DNA from: Cristatella mucedo
Taxonomy: Eukaryota > Bryozoa > Phylactolaemata > Cristatellidae
DNA length: 41,000 nucleotides
Assembly: GCA_009760855.2 (NCBI GenBank)
Contig: WPIO01000002.1
Coordinates: 7,934,001-7,975,000 of the forward strand
Reading direction: 5' to 3'
Under the pieces are notes generated by a model that was not told the DNA's origin, ran no database searches, and saw nothing but the letters and a program-made list of their open reading frames with translations. The translations under genes and the position numbers were made by a program. How positions within the stretch are numbered: the stretch's first letter is position 1; each line of letters opens with the position of its first letter. This document shows positions 1 through 11,455 of this stretch, piece by piece.

Positions 1-243
<243 letters not shown>

Positions 244-1674
244 TGGATACACAGATCCTTACCAAGGATTTAGCAACACATATACATCGAAGGGTGAGTT
301 ATTAAACAGACAGAATAAAGCAGCCGCCTAAATCAAAGGCCGTAATTCAGTCTGCAAGCAGACATCAAAGGACCGTAGCCCGGCCGAGAGTGAGACAATC
401 GAGCGCCGCAGCCTCCCAGCCGAGGTAGATCGATGAGTAAGTGCCGCGGGTTTCGGATGACTCGCCACGTCAACGGCAGCTCCGCCGCGACTTGGGACTG
501 CCTAACAAGTCGCGATGCGGAGCGCGTTAGTGACGACGGCACGACGGCTGAAGAGAAACGTGCGCATGCTGATCGGCCACCTCGCGGGCAGCAAGGGTGC
601 TGTGCAAGTGCGCCAGGCTCGTGCGATCTGTGATAGGTAGTTACATTGTTTGCTCTGTGGAAGTGAGGCAATGCAAGCTCAAAGCCCAAGCGGCTTTCGG
701 TACGCATGCGGTATCAGACAGAGCTCATCTCACACAACAAAGAGACCCCTAGAAGCATGGGTCAGGAGTTAGGAGGGTAGTCGAGGAATCGAATCGCTTG
801 GAAGTAGCATCTCACGACGGCTGGAGAGAATGTGCACAGTCGGCAGCAGGAGAGAAGATGTCGTTGCGTAAGACTTGTGGGAAGTGACTTTAGTAAGGCT
901 GCAGCTCTGGCTATCATTGTAAATTTCGTCACACATTGGTCGCAAAATGACTGGTCATGGCATAAATAGACTTACCACAGGTTAGCATCACAGAGTGATA
1001 TCTTAACGACGTTGCAGGCGTGTAAATGATAGGCAGCAGCCGCCAACAGAAAGCAGCAGGATACTTCTGCAAGCTCATCTGGCCTAACTTCATTGCTGAT
1101 ACCTGACGGCCATGTTGACCGACAGAGGCCGTGCCTAATATTTCGAAACGCACGCTTAATGGTAAAGAAGTTGGTGGTTTGACATCTGCCCTGTCCCTAC
1201 AGGCTACGAAGAGTGGGGCAATCGCGGTTTGCCTATCTAAAGACACTGCCGCGAAAAACGAGGCGCTATAAGTTAATGTGCTCGCCATTAACGACCGAGG
1301 TCAAGGTGAATGCATGATATGGCGCTAAAAGCTAAACCCAGAAACAGCTATTTTTGTTGTCCCAATGGAGTTTGTGGTAATGCTGACAAATGTAGTAATG
1401 GATGATTGATGCCGGCAACAGTCTGGGTAGATCATTTAGAATTTTGACCTTAGTAAATATACATATCGAAGCACCAACCTATTTATCCAGCCTGCATTGC
1501 ACATGCATTCAGGTCCGTTGAGATACCGCGAGTTATTATGACTTCAGGCTCAGGACTCGAGGTCGTGGTTTCATATTTTTGAGAACGAAATGACACGTCT
1601 CTATGCTTCTATCGCTAAATTCAAAGAGCTTCCTCTAGCTCATAAGGTCATTAACAATGATACTACATTTTAAA
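244..1674. other. Intergenic stretch, no recognised feature
   Basis: Short open frames occur on both strands (for example 333-707 minus and 929-1288 minus), but none resembles a known protein and their composition looks random. I see no RNA gene here. It lies more than 5 kb past the stop codon of the TRPC gene. Confidence 0.5.
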
Positions 1675-3735
1675 AGCACCATCAGATGCGGAATCTCTTT
1701 CCGGGTATTCTAAATATTTTGTAAAGGAAGCATGGCTACATGGTCAGTAATAGCGTGCACAATGTGAACATGCGTAGTAAAATAGCTGGTGGTATTATGA
1801 ACAATATAAATATGTACATTACGGTTATGGAACATGTACAACCTCAGGTACGCATAACAACACTAAGAACAAATCACAAATACCCAGCAAATGCTGTGAG
1901 GAACAAAAATGCGTTTTTACCTTCGCCCCTGGGTGTTAGCCCAGTAGGTAAGGTGCTTGCATTTCATGCTTCTCCAGTTTATTGATGATTCCTGTAGTGA
2001 TCGATCGTTTATTGTCCACTGCAAGCGTTAACGATGGCTATGAAGGCTGTTTAGCTGCTATATAAACGAGGCTTCTAAATCAGGTTACCAACTTTTCTTT
2101 TTAAATTTCGTCAAGTCAGTGAGTGTCGCGAAGTCAGTCACAGTGAGTTCCAGGCTTTGAGAGCATACCAACTAAGGCACGGTATCTGAAGGATTTGAGC
2201 TTGGTTTGAGGCAGAGCTAAATGATTTGAGTCCAAGGAGCGGGTTGTAAGATGCCTTGCCTGACTGGGGAGTTGTTCGGATAGACAGGCTGGAGTCAGAG
2301 ATGAAGATACCTACAAGTGGGTGACAGAACCTTGAAGTCGATGCGCTGCTTGATCGGGAGCCAAGGCAGGTCGATGAGAATTGCTGTAATGCGGTAAGCA
2401 CGATTCTCTCGAAAGACAAATCTGGCTGCAAAATCTTGCACCAACAGCAAGCTCCTGATATCACAGGCCGACAGACCAGCATGCAGTAACTTAAAGAAGT
2501 CGAAACGAGATTTTACACGGACAAACTTGGATGTGTTATCCCTGTATAAGCAGACCTCAATTTTCGCAATTTCGCCGAGCTGAAAGTATGCAGACTTGAC
2601 GATGGAGCTGATGTGAGAGTCTAGAGAAAAGTGACTTTGTAACTGTACAGCCATGATTTCGTGCCGATTCTACAGGATGTATACTGGCAGAGCCAATTTT
2701 GAGCGCTACAGTTTCCAATTTCTGTGTCACACCAGGTTTGCTCGTAACTATGTAAGTAAGCATGTAACTATGTCGTAAGTTGTTTTCATTATCATTAAAT
2801 TTAAGATTATTTGCCGAGGAATTAAAAATTAAATATAACTCATTTATATAGCGCCCCAAGAGAACTTAATCTCTATTCAGACGCTTCACATATGCCTCGG
2901 GGCTCGAGCCCACGACCTCAGCCAGACCTTGGTCGGGGCGAATACCTTGACCGCTAGACCAAACCAGCTCGGCAAATTAAAGCATAGGCACAGTTGTGTG
3001 TCATAAGTATTACAGTATTAGCTTGTATTGTGCTTGGCGATCACATCGGCAAGAGAACGAGAGTATGGATTTATTGTGAAAGGATGCGGACCAGGACACA
3101 GAGCCCTATTTTACCCCGTTCCTACTAAAGTAGTTCTTCGGATAATTATTCGGGGAGTCTCTCCCTAAAATAGAACCTAAACTTTTGCTGTGCAGTTCTG
3201 GTAATACACAGGTGTGATGAGAGGCGCCTGAGACGGACTTTATGCTCAGTAGTATCCAACGCTGCCGAAAGATCAAACAAAACAAGCAGTGAGGCTTTAC
3301 CTTAGTCGAAATTCCTGAAAAGGTCGCAACACACCCGAAGCAATGCCGTTTCATTGGAGTGATTAGCTCTACTGTCTAACACGAGGTTACTTTCTAGGTT
3401 TGAAATTTCAGTGGTTTAAGAGTTTAGATGGTCTGCCACTACTCGTTCTAGTGTCTTTAATGGAAAAGCCAGTAGGGATACTATGTGAAAGTTGCTGAAG
3501 TTCTCTTCACCTAGGACAGGTTTCATAGTTAGTAACCTAACAACAAAGATGCAAGGCTCGAAGCTTAGGACATTTTTTACTATTTTAGTCATTCCAGGCA
3601 GAAGCAGATGTACATATCGCAGGCATAAAATATTAAGAAGGATCTAGAGGGCTGCAGTTCTTCTTTGACTGGGCGATGAGTTCCAGGATAAGGTCACTCA
3701 TGGCAGGCTTTAGTGCAAACATTGAGGTGTTCCAA
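1675..3735 (-). mobile_element. Decayed CR1/L2-like non-LTR retrotransposon, long copy, interrupted by a SINE
   Basis: Read on the minus strand, 3735-2985 gives broken reverse-transcriptase sequence: a block near 3720-3640 matching the start of the RT fragment at 12750 (serine-rich, 'SQSKK' region), then an NHSNETALLRV-like block and a 'LFDLSAALD' block near 3350-3250. Positions 2820-2100 encode the C-terminal end (LLHAGLSACDIRSLLLVQ, then PWLPIKQRIDFKVLSPT), clearly related to the copy at 25135-25605. Positions 2100-1675 match the 3' UTR of the copy at 16927-17215 (the CAAATCACAA...CCCA...ATGCTGTGA segment is shared). Frameshifts and stops throughout show it is dead. The YADD region is missing at the place where a SINE sits (2828-2980). 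The clade assignment rests on the C-terminal 'HWLPVxQRIxFKVL' signature and is inference. Confidence 0.8.
2828..2980 (-). mobile_element. tRNA-derived SINE with a LINE-like 3' tail (family A)
   Basis: The minus strand starts with a tRNA-like head: an A-box-like TGGTCTAGCGG near 2955 and a B-box-like GGGCTCGAGCC at about 2901-2911. The remaining part (about 2885-2830) closely matches the 3' end of the resident LINE (compare the GAGATTGAGTTCTC...GCTATAT segment at 25797-25825) and ends in an AT-rich tail. Head plus borrowed LINE tail is the standard design of SINEs mobilised by a partner LINE. It sits inside the LINE copy at 1675-3735, so it is younger than that insertion or marks a recombination point. 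Confidence 0.75.
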
Positions 3736-3739
3736 GAAA

Positions 3740-4162
<423 letters not shown>

Positions 4163-4212
4163 GCTATGATGACGTTGCTGAGGGACAGAAGTCCAATTGG
4201 GATGCGGTTATC
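4163..4212. repeat. Second copy of a 50-bp unit also present at 3823-3872
   Basis: The CTATGATGACGTT-[A/G]-CTGAGGGA stretch and the following AGAAGTCCAAT...GGGATG...GGTTAT sequence occur twice, 340 bp apart. Each copy is preceded by a GA run. Only a few mismatches separate them, so this is a duplicated block with microsatellite expanded in between. Confidence 0.85.
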
Positions 4213-4319
4213 TTAGGCATGGAATGGCTGATCTTTTCTACCTTTCTGAAAAAGAAGCTAGAGAAGCGATCTACAAGATCACCACGAGGATCACTAGGTA
4301 GGGAGCACTTAAGAAGAAA

Positions 4320-4450
4320 ATACCAATGCATTTATTATAGCGCCGTCAGAGAATTCAATCTCTTTCGAGGCACTTTACATTTGGTGCAGAGGAAGCATGA
4401 TCGAAAGATGGTTGATGGTAGATGTAAGCATTTTTACATTGTTCTGCTGT
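4320..4450 (-). mobile_element. LINE 3'-UTR fragment
   Basis: On the plus strand, ATAGCGCC, then AATCTCTTTC, then GGCACTTTACATTT match the reverse complement of the LINE 3' end at 16955-17010. The downstream segment resembles the UTR there (GAGGAAGCATGATCGAA versus AAGGAAGAACAATCGAA). A 5'-truncated minus-strand copy or a solo 3' end. Confidence 0.65.
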
Positions 4451-6807
4451 GATTAGGAAATATTGGCTTATGGAAGCTAGACTCGGCCTTTTTGATAGGA
4501 TATATTGGTATGTTCTTCAGGATTCCTCGCATGCCTGTTGATAGACAGTCAGTCTTGATAATTTGTGTACTTTCTCAAGTTTTCTCTTGTTTCGGTAAAG
4601 CTCAGACCACCTGGGCGAGGGCCCGCAGTATGCTTGTCAAACGTGCCAACTCGTCAGTAATGTGAGCTAGAGTCATGCTAGAACATTCTAAAAGTAAATT
4701 GAGGACGAAGGTCAGAAGGAGGATCGAGCAGCAGGGACGAGGAAGATGTGCTCGCTCGCGTGCATATCATCAATATCAAGAGTCCTAAAAGTTTCGCGAC
4801 TCACAGATGATTCTGGATGCAAACAAGATCAAGAGCCGCAGTCTGAATAAGGCTTCTCTCCAAATAACGAATAGACTGGTCTACGCACGTTAACTACGCG
4901 GGACTTGTTATGTTAGGTATATTAGGTATGGCTGCTCTAGACTCCTGCCATGCTCAGCTACCGCTCGCGGCGAATCTTCCGTGCATCGATCGTGCATCGA
5001 TCTACGACTCACTGGCCGTTTCTCGAGGCTCCACCAGCATTTGTCGAGCGTCTGCAACAACTAGCACCTGCTGCGTTGCTGCTCCATTGTTAAAGGCCCA
5101 GGGCTTTAGTGCTGAACTCCTCGCACCGAGTTCGCAGCTGGATATCTGCTGCGAAGCGGCACTCTTTACCAGAGCGGCCTAGCGAGAGCTCTCGCTCACA
5201 GAGCGCGTGTCCCGCTTGAGTTTCCTGGAGATATCGCATCGATGGAAGGTGAGCGAAGACATGGAAGATGAGCTGAGCTGGAGCAGGAGAATCATTCTCT
5301 GCATGGAACTTACCAGGCGACCCCGAAAAAAACGGGCACGCTAGACGCCAGCGGTGGCTCGCCGTCTGACGTCATTGCCGGGTCTGCGTGGCTCTTCGGG
5401 GCGGCTCGTTTTCGTACACTGGGGGCTCCGCTATGTGATTCTAGGTGGTGCTTCGAAGCAATCCGAAGCTACACACTTTGGCGCTGCTAGTACTGGGGCA
5501 GCCTGGGAGAGCCTTCGGCTCTGCGCTGTGGCCAGGTGGCAGTGGTCTATTTCTGGAGCGGCCATTTTCGCTCCTGCGCCCTTTTGGTTGTGCACTGGCC
5601 TCTGGTACATTTCGCAATGGTCGTATTTACTCCTGGCGCAGGCAGCATTTCTGCATCGATAGATCGCCGACCTTTCCTCCAAACGCTGTCCACGAGTCGG
5701 CCTGTTAGAGTGCAGGATTTTTTTTTTATAAAGTTACGCCTTACAATTTACTGTCGGCTTGACGGTGATCTCGGCGAATGGTGAGAGCGGCTCGCGGAAG
5801 TCCGCTGAGGCGTCGGATTCGTCTTATGGTCGATCGCGTGCACAAAGACCACCGACATACGAGAGAACTCTGGGAGCGAGCGGCTCACCCGTCGACGCCT
5901 TGTATAGACGAGCCCGCTCGCGATTTCACTAAAGCTTTCACTAAAGTAGCATAAAAAAGGTGAAGGGCAGCGAATCCAGCATTCTCATTTCTTTAGGGGC
6001 ATAAGTGCTGGAGCGGCTTTCAGTCTCTCACGCCGCTCGCAGCGGATAATTGAGAATTGCCAGGACTCGAACGCAGGGTAACGAAGTGCGAGCACCTGAC
6101 CGCTGACGGGCTTAGGCCTCAGTAGCGACGGCCGCTTACTCTGAGGGCAAGCGAGGGTGCGATCCCCCGCCGGCGCCGCCTCCTCGAGCTGTCCGTTGGT
6201 CGTGCGCCGCCAGCCTCTGGTAGCGGACGAGTCATTCGGCAAGAATGGAAAATAGGTGGAGTCGCGGTGCTTAACGGTGGCAGACCTTTTGTCGGCCTGA
6301 CGCTATATTTCTAGCTTGCCGACGCTGGCTGCTCGTGGTTTCTGCTCAATAAGTCCGAAGCAGAGTCGCAACAGCGTCGCAATCTCGCGCTGCCCGCATG
6401 TGCGCTACGGTATGAAAGAGACGCTGCAATACTGTAATGCTGCAAGTCTGACGGAAGCGCGGCAGTCGGCTGCTGCGAATCGCTCGCCGGCTCGGAGGGC
6501 TGACGTCACGCGAGTCGCCAGCCGTGAAGAGGTAGGTGGCGGCGGTAGGTATCCGACGCACGCGCGGCGGTTCAGTTCCTTTAGCTACCGGCTTTGGCGA
6601 GCTCGAGACAGCGCTCCTTCCTCCAGGAAGCGGCGCCGCCGCATGCGAGCGCACCCAAGTTCTTGCAGCTATCGTCAGTCGTTCATTCGCTAACCCTCCG
6701 TGCACGGACGTTCGTGCGCGGACGTGAGGGCGCGCACCGGCTGCTAGCGAGCATTCCGGCTTCCGCTGCGGCCGGCCCGTCTCACTCTGGCTTTCTGCGC
6801 GCCCGCT
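4451..6807. other. 3' flank / possible 3' UTR of the TRPC gene; GC-rich from about 4.9 kb
   Basis: This is downstream (minus-strand sense) of the TRPC stop codon at 6808-6810. From about 4900 the sequence is CpG- and GC-rich, and frames stay open on both strands by composition alone (for example 5354-5662 plus and 6316-6693 plus). None resembles a known protein. No minus-strand AATAAA is present between 6807 and 4337. A TATAAA variant lies at 5725-5730, so the 3' UTR end cannot be placed. Confidence 0.4.
6055..6120 (-). mobile_element. Possible tRNA-derived SINE head, diverged
   Basis: The plus strand reads CAGGACTCGAACGCAGG, then GCACCTGACCG, then GGCTTAGGCC. This resembles the tRNA-like head (reverse orientation) of the SINE copy at 26219-26290, including the B-box core TTCGAGTCCTG. 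The body is not recognisable. A chance tRNA-like match is possible. Confidence 0.4.
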
Positions 6808-7535
6808 CTACGCAGCGCTGTTTCTCTTGTCCGTAGAGCGCAGCGAATTGCAGGACACGGTCCGCGTTCGCAAAGTGGCGCCGCGGGCGGCGGCGGCGGC
6901 CTCCGAGATGGTTCCGTCACCCGCGGCGGCGTCGGCGTTACCCGACGGCGGCTCGTTGTCGACTTCCGACTTGGCGCCGCTCGTCTGCCCGAAGGAGACC
7001 TTCTTGGAGCCGCACGCCAAGGCTCGCAGGCTTCTGCTGCGTTCCCCGTCGCCCGGCGACTGCCGAGCGTCCCGCCCCGCCCCGCCGTCGCCGAGCGGCG
7101 CAGCTGAAGCCGTCGCCTGAGCTAGGGATGAAGTCGACGCCGGTGACGACGCAGCGCCGCCGCCGTGGCACCGGTCCGCAGCCTCTTCCTGGAGCTCGTC
7201 CTTCTGGTCAATCGACGCCATGCGCTCCAGCTTCCGGTAGCGGCCGGCCGCCTTCTGCTCGTAGCTGAACGAGCGGCTGCTGGCGGTGGCGAAGATTGGC
7301 GCCGAAGAAGAGGACGACGCTCCGCCGCCGCCGCCGCAGCCACTGCCGCCGCATCCGGCTAGCTTTTTCTTAGACGACGACTCGTTGCCGCTGCCGTTGC
7401 CGCCGCCGCCTCCTCCGTTCTCGACGCCGCTGCTCGGGCAGTCCTCCGAGTTCTGCGAGCTGAACGAGTCCTGGCGCTTGTCGAGCTTCTGCCACTTTTT
7501 CATGTAGCTCTTGCGACGCTTCATTTTGATGGTGT
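6808..7535 (-). CDS. TRPC: TRPC-type cation channel, terminal exon: Ser/Gly-rich cytoplasmic tail and stop
   Basis: The exon follows an acceptor ending CTCGCTGCAG at 7536-7545 and begins in the phase left by the donor at 10048 (A + AC gives Asn). It stays open for 241 codons to TAG at 6808-6810. The tail starts TIKMKRRKSYMKKWQKLDKR, strongly basic, followed by Ser/Gly/Asn-rich sequence with poly-Gly runs, a RKLERMASIDQKDELQEEA stretch, and a basic end (STDKRNSAA). RRKS, LERMAS and KKVS look like basophilic-kinase sites (inference). This part of TRPC channels is poorly conserved, so the assignment rests on strand, phase, acceptor and open length rather than homology. The region is very GC-rich and other frames are open too, so the exact exon start could differ. 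An ATG at 7522-7524 is internal, not a gene start. Confidence 0.72.
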
Positions 7536-10047
7536 CTGCAGCGAGCGAGCCGCCGCTGCCGAGACGCCGCCGCTGCGGGCCGCCGCCGCCGCCGCCGAGA
7601 CGCCGCCGCTGTGGGCCGCCGCCGCTGCCGAGACGCGCGGCGACGAGCGAAAGTCGGCCAGTTCGGCAAAGTTCGGCTCGGAGCGTACCGCCGCAGCCGA
7701 TCGATCGCAGCGGCCGGGCGCGCTCCGAGCAAGCTAGTGAGGTAGTCGCATCGCAGGCAGAAACCTCGAATACTCTCTTAAGGAAGGTGACGGGTTGCGA
7801 TTCAATAATTGCTTTAGTCGGAAGGAAGCTTTATGGAGTCACAAATTTACGCGATGTTTTCAGTGAAGAAGCCCCCCCCCCCCGCCGCAGCTAGCGAGCG
7901 GTTGTTCGAAGAGCGCGCCGCCGCGCGTAAGTCGGACGCTACGGCCAACGACGAGTACCGGACGGACGAGTACCCGGATGGGCGACGCGTCGGTCCAAGA
8001 CCGCGACTAAGAGGCGATATTGGCTCGCTCGCTAATGCGAGCTCCGTTTTTGCAAACGGTCCTCGCATCGGGCAGTCTGTCAAACTGTAGTAGCGGGAGA
8101 AGAATTAGCTAAAGAAGGAGCAGCCCTTTAATTGGGGGTGGGGGCGTGCCGGTGTTTGCGGTGTCCGCCACTTTCTTTCCCGTCGCCAAACTTTCCGGCG
8201 ACCGGCCGTCGTTCAGTTGAGTCGGTGTTTTGGCACGCGGTGCTCTTCGCTGAGAGCCCCCGAATGAGCACTTTCACTTTCCAGCTGCATTACGCTTTCT
8301 CTCTCAAGCTTTGCAATTGCGGCTCTCACCGCTCCAGAGAGATTCCTTAGAATATAAGCTCTGACTCCGACGCCTCTACGAAATCAATCGAAGCAGTCAA
8401 ATTACAGATTGAATGAAAGGAATAACGGAACAAACGCGGACGTGTACGGCAATGCATTATTCCATAGTCGAGAAAGAAGCCGAGAAGAAAGAGTCGAGAG
8501 AGAGCGCGAGCGCGAAGCTTCGTTTAGTCGAATGCATCTGGCGAAAAAGCTGCTCAAAGAAATTGCTCGCGCAACAAATTGCAGCGAATTCGCGGCGGGA
8601 CCGAGAGTAAAGGATCCGGATGACCGATCGGCAGCTGCTAGACGCAGATGCTAGAAGCTGATCTCTGAGCTGATCGAGCTCTTGATGTACCGCTCTGCAT
8701 TCGCGGCTCTAGACACACGAATTTCCACTTATTCCATGGCCATTTACACGTCTCTGCACCGTTTACGCGCAGCTCTCTAGTAACTCCTTGTTAACAAGCC
8801 AGAAATATTTAATGCATCATTTGACTCAATTCGAGTGTTTATCTTAAGAGCCAGTCTTTGGTTGTGGTTGTTGCATATTTTATAGACACGAGGAAAAAAT
8901 ACGAGTTACTCAGGGTCTATGCAAAGGTAGTTGTTACTAAATTATCAACGCATCGTGTTTTCCAAAAAATCTAATCAACAGTTTTTGGTTGATCACTTTT
9001 TAGTTTCGGTATCAGAAAAGGTACTGTCTTTATTAGACCACATTAATATTTGAGACCAGAGCCAGATGTGGACCCTTCATATTTGATGAGTAAGCAGCTA
9101 GTTATCAAATAAAAGGCGTAAAGCCGTCACGAGTTAAGGACTACCGGGCCACCCCATTGCGTCCTAACGTGTTTGTATTACTGGGTTTGACTTAAAAATG
9201 CTCCGAGCTGCATTTAACTAGTAATATTCTGGTGTAACATGAAGCTATCTTCATTAATAACACTGTCAGGGCAAAACTTTGACGAACACTGACGAAAGGC
9301 TAGCATTTTAATATGTCCTCATTCCTTCCCACCACCACCTCTCTCTCTATCGCACTCTTAACCTATCTCTACACATGAGGAATTTCACTGATATCTTCTA
9401 CACTTTCCCTCTATTACACATCAATAGGCAATCAATCAGCATCGAATTAGAATCCATTTTGTTTCCTCGGTTTTTTAGAGCCACAGACCGGTTTCCTACC
9501 AGACGTCAGGTCAGTGGGAACAGTAAGTTGGGAATGGCGTCACGCTCGCCCGCAGATGTGCCCAAGGGAGCAGTCTGAAAGCTATGCAGTTACTCACAGA
9601 GTTTAAAGTAATGCATCCATAATTCAAAAAAGAAATAATAGATTTTAGTGGCGTTTGATATGAAAATCCAAAGATTTATAGAGGCTCCATTGTCCGATGA
9701 AGCCGATTTAATAATACCCCTTCTCAAGCGAGGGGATGAGGCTCTTATCGTATCATTTTTCTCATCACTTTATGTTGATCGCTAGAATCAATGAGAAAAA
9801 TCACCCTCACTCAAAGAAGAGCTGAATACTTAGAAGAAGGTGAAAGACTTAGCGATCTTTAGGAACTGTTACTGGCGTTGATAATAAATCCAAAGTAGGT
9901 ACACGTGGACGCATTAAAAAAAAATAATTATGCTACAGCAAACTAAGCACAGTAGCAACCACGAGCTTAAATAATAATAGCGGCTACCGCAGTCAAGAAA
10001 GTGCTGAAGTAGCTGCGTGTGCAATGGGCTCTGCAAACATGATTTAC
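7536..10047 (-). other. TRPC intron between the coiled-coil exon and the tail exon (2.5 kb)
   Basis: Donor GTAAAT at 10047-10042, acceptor GCAG at 7536. Its 3' half is GC-rich (CGCCGC runs near 7565-7640). The remainder is ordinary sequence with no repeat or exon I recognise. If this intron is retained, the reading frame continues about 44 residues to a stop near 9914, giving a different hydrophobic C-terminus. Confidence 0.65.
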
Positions 10048-10240
10048 TCTGGCTGCCCATAGCCGGCTTGTAATACGACGGCATGGTCATGCCATTATTT
10101 TTCAGGATCTCCAGCAGCTCGTAGCGGAAGGAAGAGATATCCTGCTTGATCTCGTTGATGTCATCCTCGGTCACGCCTTCGTCCACTTTCTCGCGAGACC
10201 GGTTCATGACGTAGCGCTTTATGAGGTTGCGCATCACTCC
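10048..10240 (-). CDS. TRPC: TRPC-type cation channel, exon with calmodulin/IP3R-binding end and coiled coil
   Basis: Acceptor CTCGCAG ends at 10241 and donor A|GTAAAT starts at 10047, giving 64 codons plus one base. The protein starts GVMRNLIKRYVMNRSREKVD, matching the 'KYQxIMxxLIKRYV' calmodulin/IP3-receptor-binding segment of TRPC channels. It continues EGVTEDDINEIKQDISSFRY and ELLEILKNNGM, the hallmark TRPC coiled coil ('EIKQDISSxRYELLE'). The last residues (TMPSYYKPAMGSQ) are family-variable. This segment lies in the cytoplasm below the pore, takes part in tetramer assembly, and binds Ca2+/calmodulin in characterised relatives. Very secure apart from the 3' end. Confidence 0.93.
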
Positions 10241-11190
10241 CTGCGAGCATAGCGAAAGCAGCACTAGTGACGACTGCGAAAAAGTCAAGCTATAAACACG
10301 TGCCTCGCCTTGGCAGCAAGCTAGCGGCTAGCAGCCGGCTCTCCTGCAATGAGTTGAGGATCGAGCGGTAGCGACAGAAAAGGAGCAAAATATGATCGAT
10401 ATATCCAATGAAGTGGACCAAAAGCTGTCACCTCGGTCACATTTTGACAGAGCTGAGCAGTGCTCGACTGCAAGAAGTGCTTAAGCCACCCGACGTGAAT
10501 CACCTGATGAAAACCAGTCCACACATTGACGCTTGTAATAAACTAATAGGCCTAGCGGTCTAGTAAAATACCTTTAGGTAATGTCACACCTTTCAAATCA
10601 GCAACAGCTGCTAGAAAATTTCAGCACAAGAAGAAACAAGGCATGCAACGTCGTATATACAGTGTCTCTACACAGCGTGCGTGGGCATGACGTGGGCAGT
10701 CGACACAACATTATAGAAATTGCTGGTCGCTGGATTGGCTTCAGCTGAGCCAGAAGCTAGCGAGCAATTATGACGTCGCGTCTAAACAAGCAAAATACAG
10801 GCTCAGTTAGTGTCAATTCTAAGCCGTCCAGTACAGTTATCCGGCACCTGTATATCAGGACATGCAAAATTGCTGCCAGTCTATTGCAGCGTCCAGCTGC
10901 CCAACATCCGGGTTCGAATGCCGGTGGCCGTAGGATCGCTGTACGGCTATTTGGCATGGCATCTTCATACAAGCAGTCAGCGTTGGGCGTTTAATGAGGT
11001 TTTTACGGCAAAATGTTACGCTGCATTAGGGCCCAAAACGTCTATACCGAAAAGTTATTGGAATATTTTCTTATGCATGAATTACTTGACCCTCTTAATG
11101 TATAGACTGGCGAATGCGTCTGCTTGACTCGCTGCGAAATCAGCTCAATAACTGAGCAACTGAATCATATTTAGAAAAAAAACTACATAC
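10241..11190 (-). other. TRPC intron (950 bp)
   Basis: Donor CAG|GTATGT at 11190 downward, acceptor at 10241-10242. A plus-strand GGTTCGAATGCCGGTGGCC near 10912-10930 resembles a tRNA B box plus the following bases of the SINE at 37855, so a diverged SINE may lie at about 10880-10945. Nothing else recognised. Confidence 0.7.
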
Positions 11191-11232
11191 CTGGTACTTG
11201 GCTTCTCTATCGTTGATCTTCTTAACAGCTTT
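11191..11232 (-). CDS. TRPC: TRPC-type cation channel, 42-bp microexon
   Basis: Acceptor CTGATTGCAG and donor CAG|GTATGT bound exactly 14 codons: [14 protein letters not shown]. Phase is 0 on both sides. In TRP-gamma/TRPL-type channels the same stretch reads roughly TIRRKAQ...DRDFKYQ, directly before the IMRNLIKRYV segment, so both the position and the KYQ ending agree with the family. It carries the N-terminal half of the basic calmodulin/IP3R-binding region. Because it is symmetric, it can be skipped without a frameshift. Too short for ordinary ORF detection. Confidence 0.92.
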
Positions 11233-11455
11233 CTGCAATCAGCATGCTGCGAATGTGCGTCAACAGGATGGAAATATTTTTCGCAGCTTTTTTCAGTCCG
11301 CCTAGCTTGCATTTGGATATGCAGCAACTAGCCAGGGCAGATGGTCCAAGCCGGGGCGAAAGGCGAATGAACCGGCTAATAACTGTACGCACAAGAAGAA
11401 TGTGAGAGCAAGGGAAGGCTATGCTTGAGTCGGAGCTGATACGGGCTGTACGCAC
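11233..11455 (-). other. TRPC intron (223 bp)
   Basis: Short intron with donor GTGCGT (11455-11450) and acceptor TTGCAG (ending at 11233). No repeat or further exon seen. Confidence 0.85.

Noticed and set aside
6316-8090. Several 60-240-codon open frames on both strands
   Set aside because: All frames are open here because the DNA is GC-rich. Only the minus-strand frame 7535-6808 joins the TRPC gene in phase; the others are Arg/Ala/Pro shadows.
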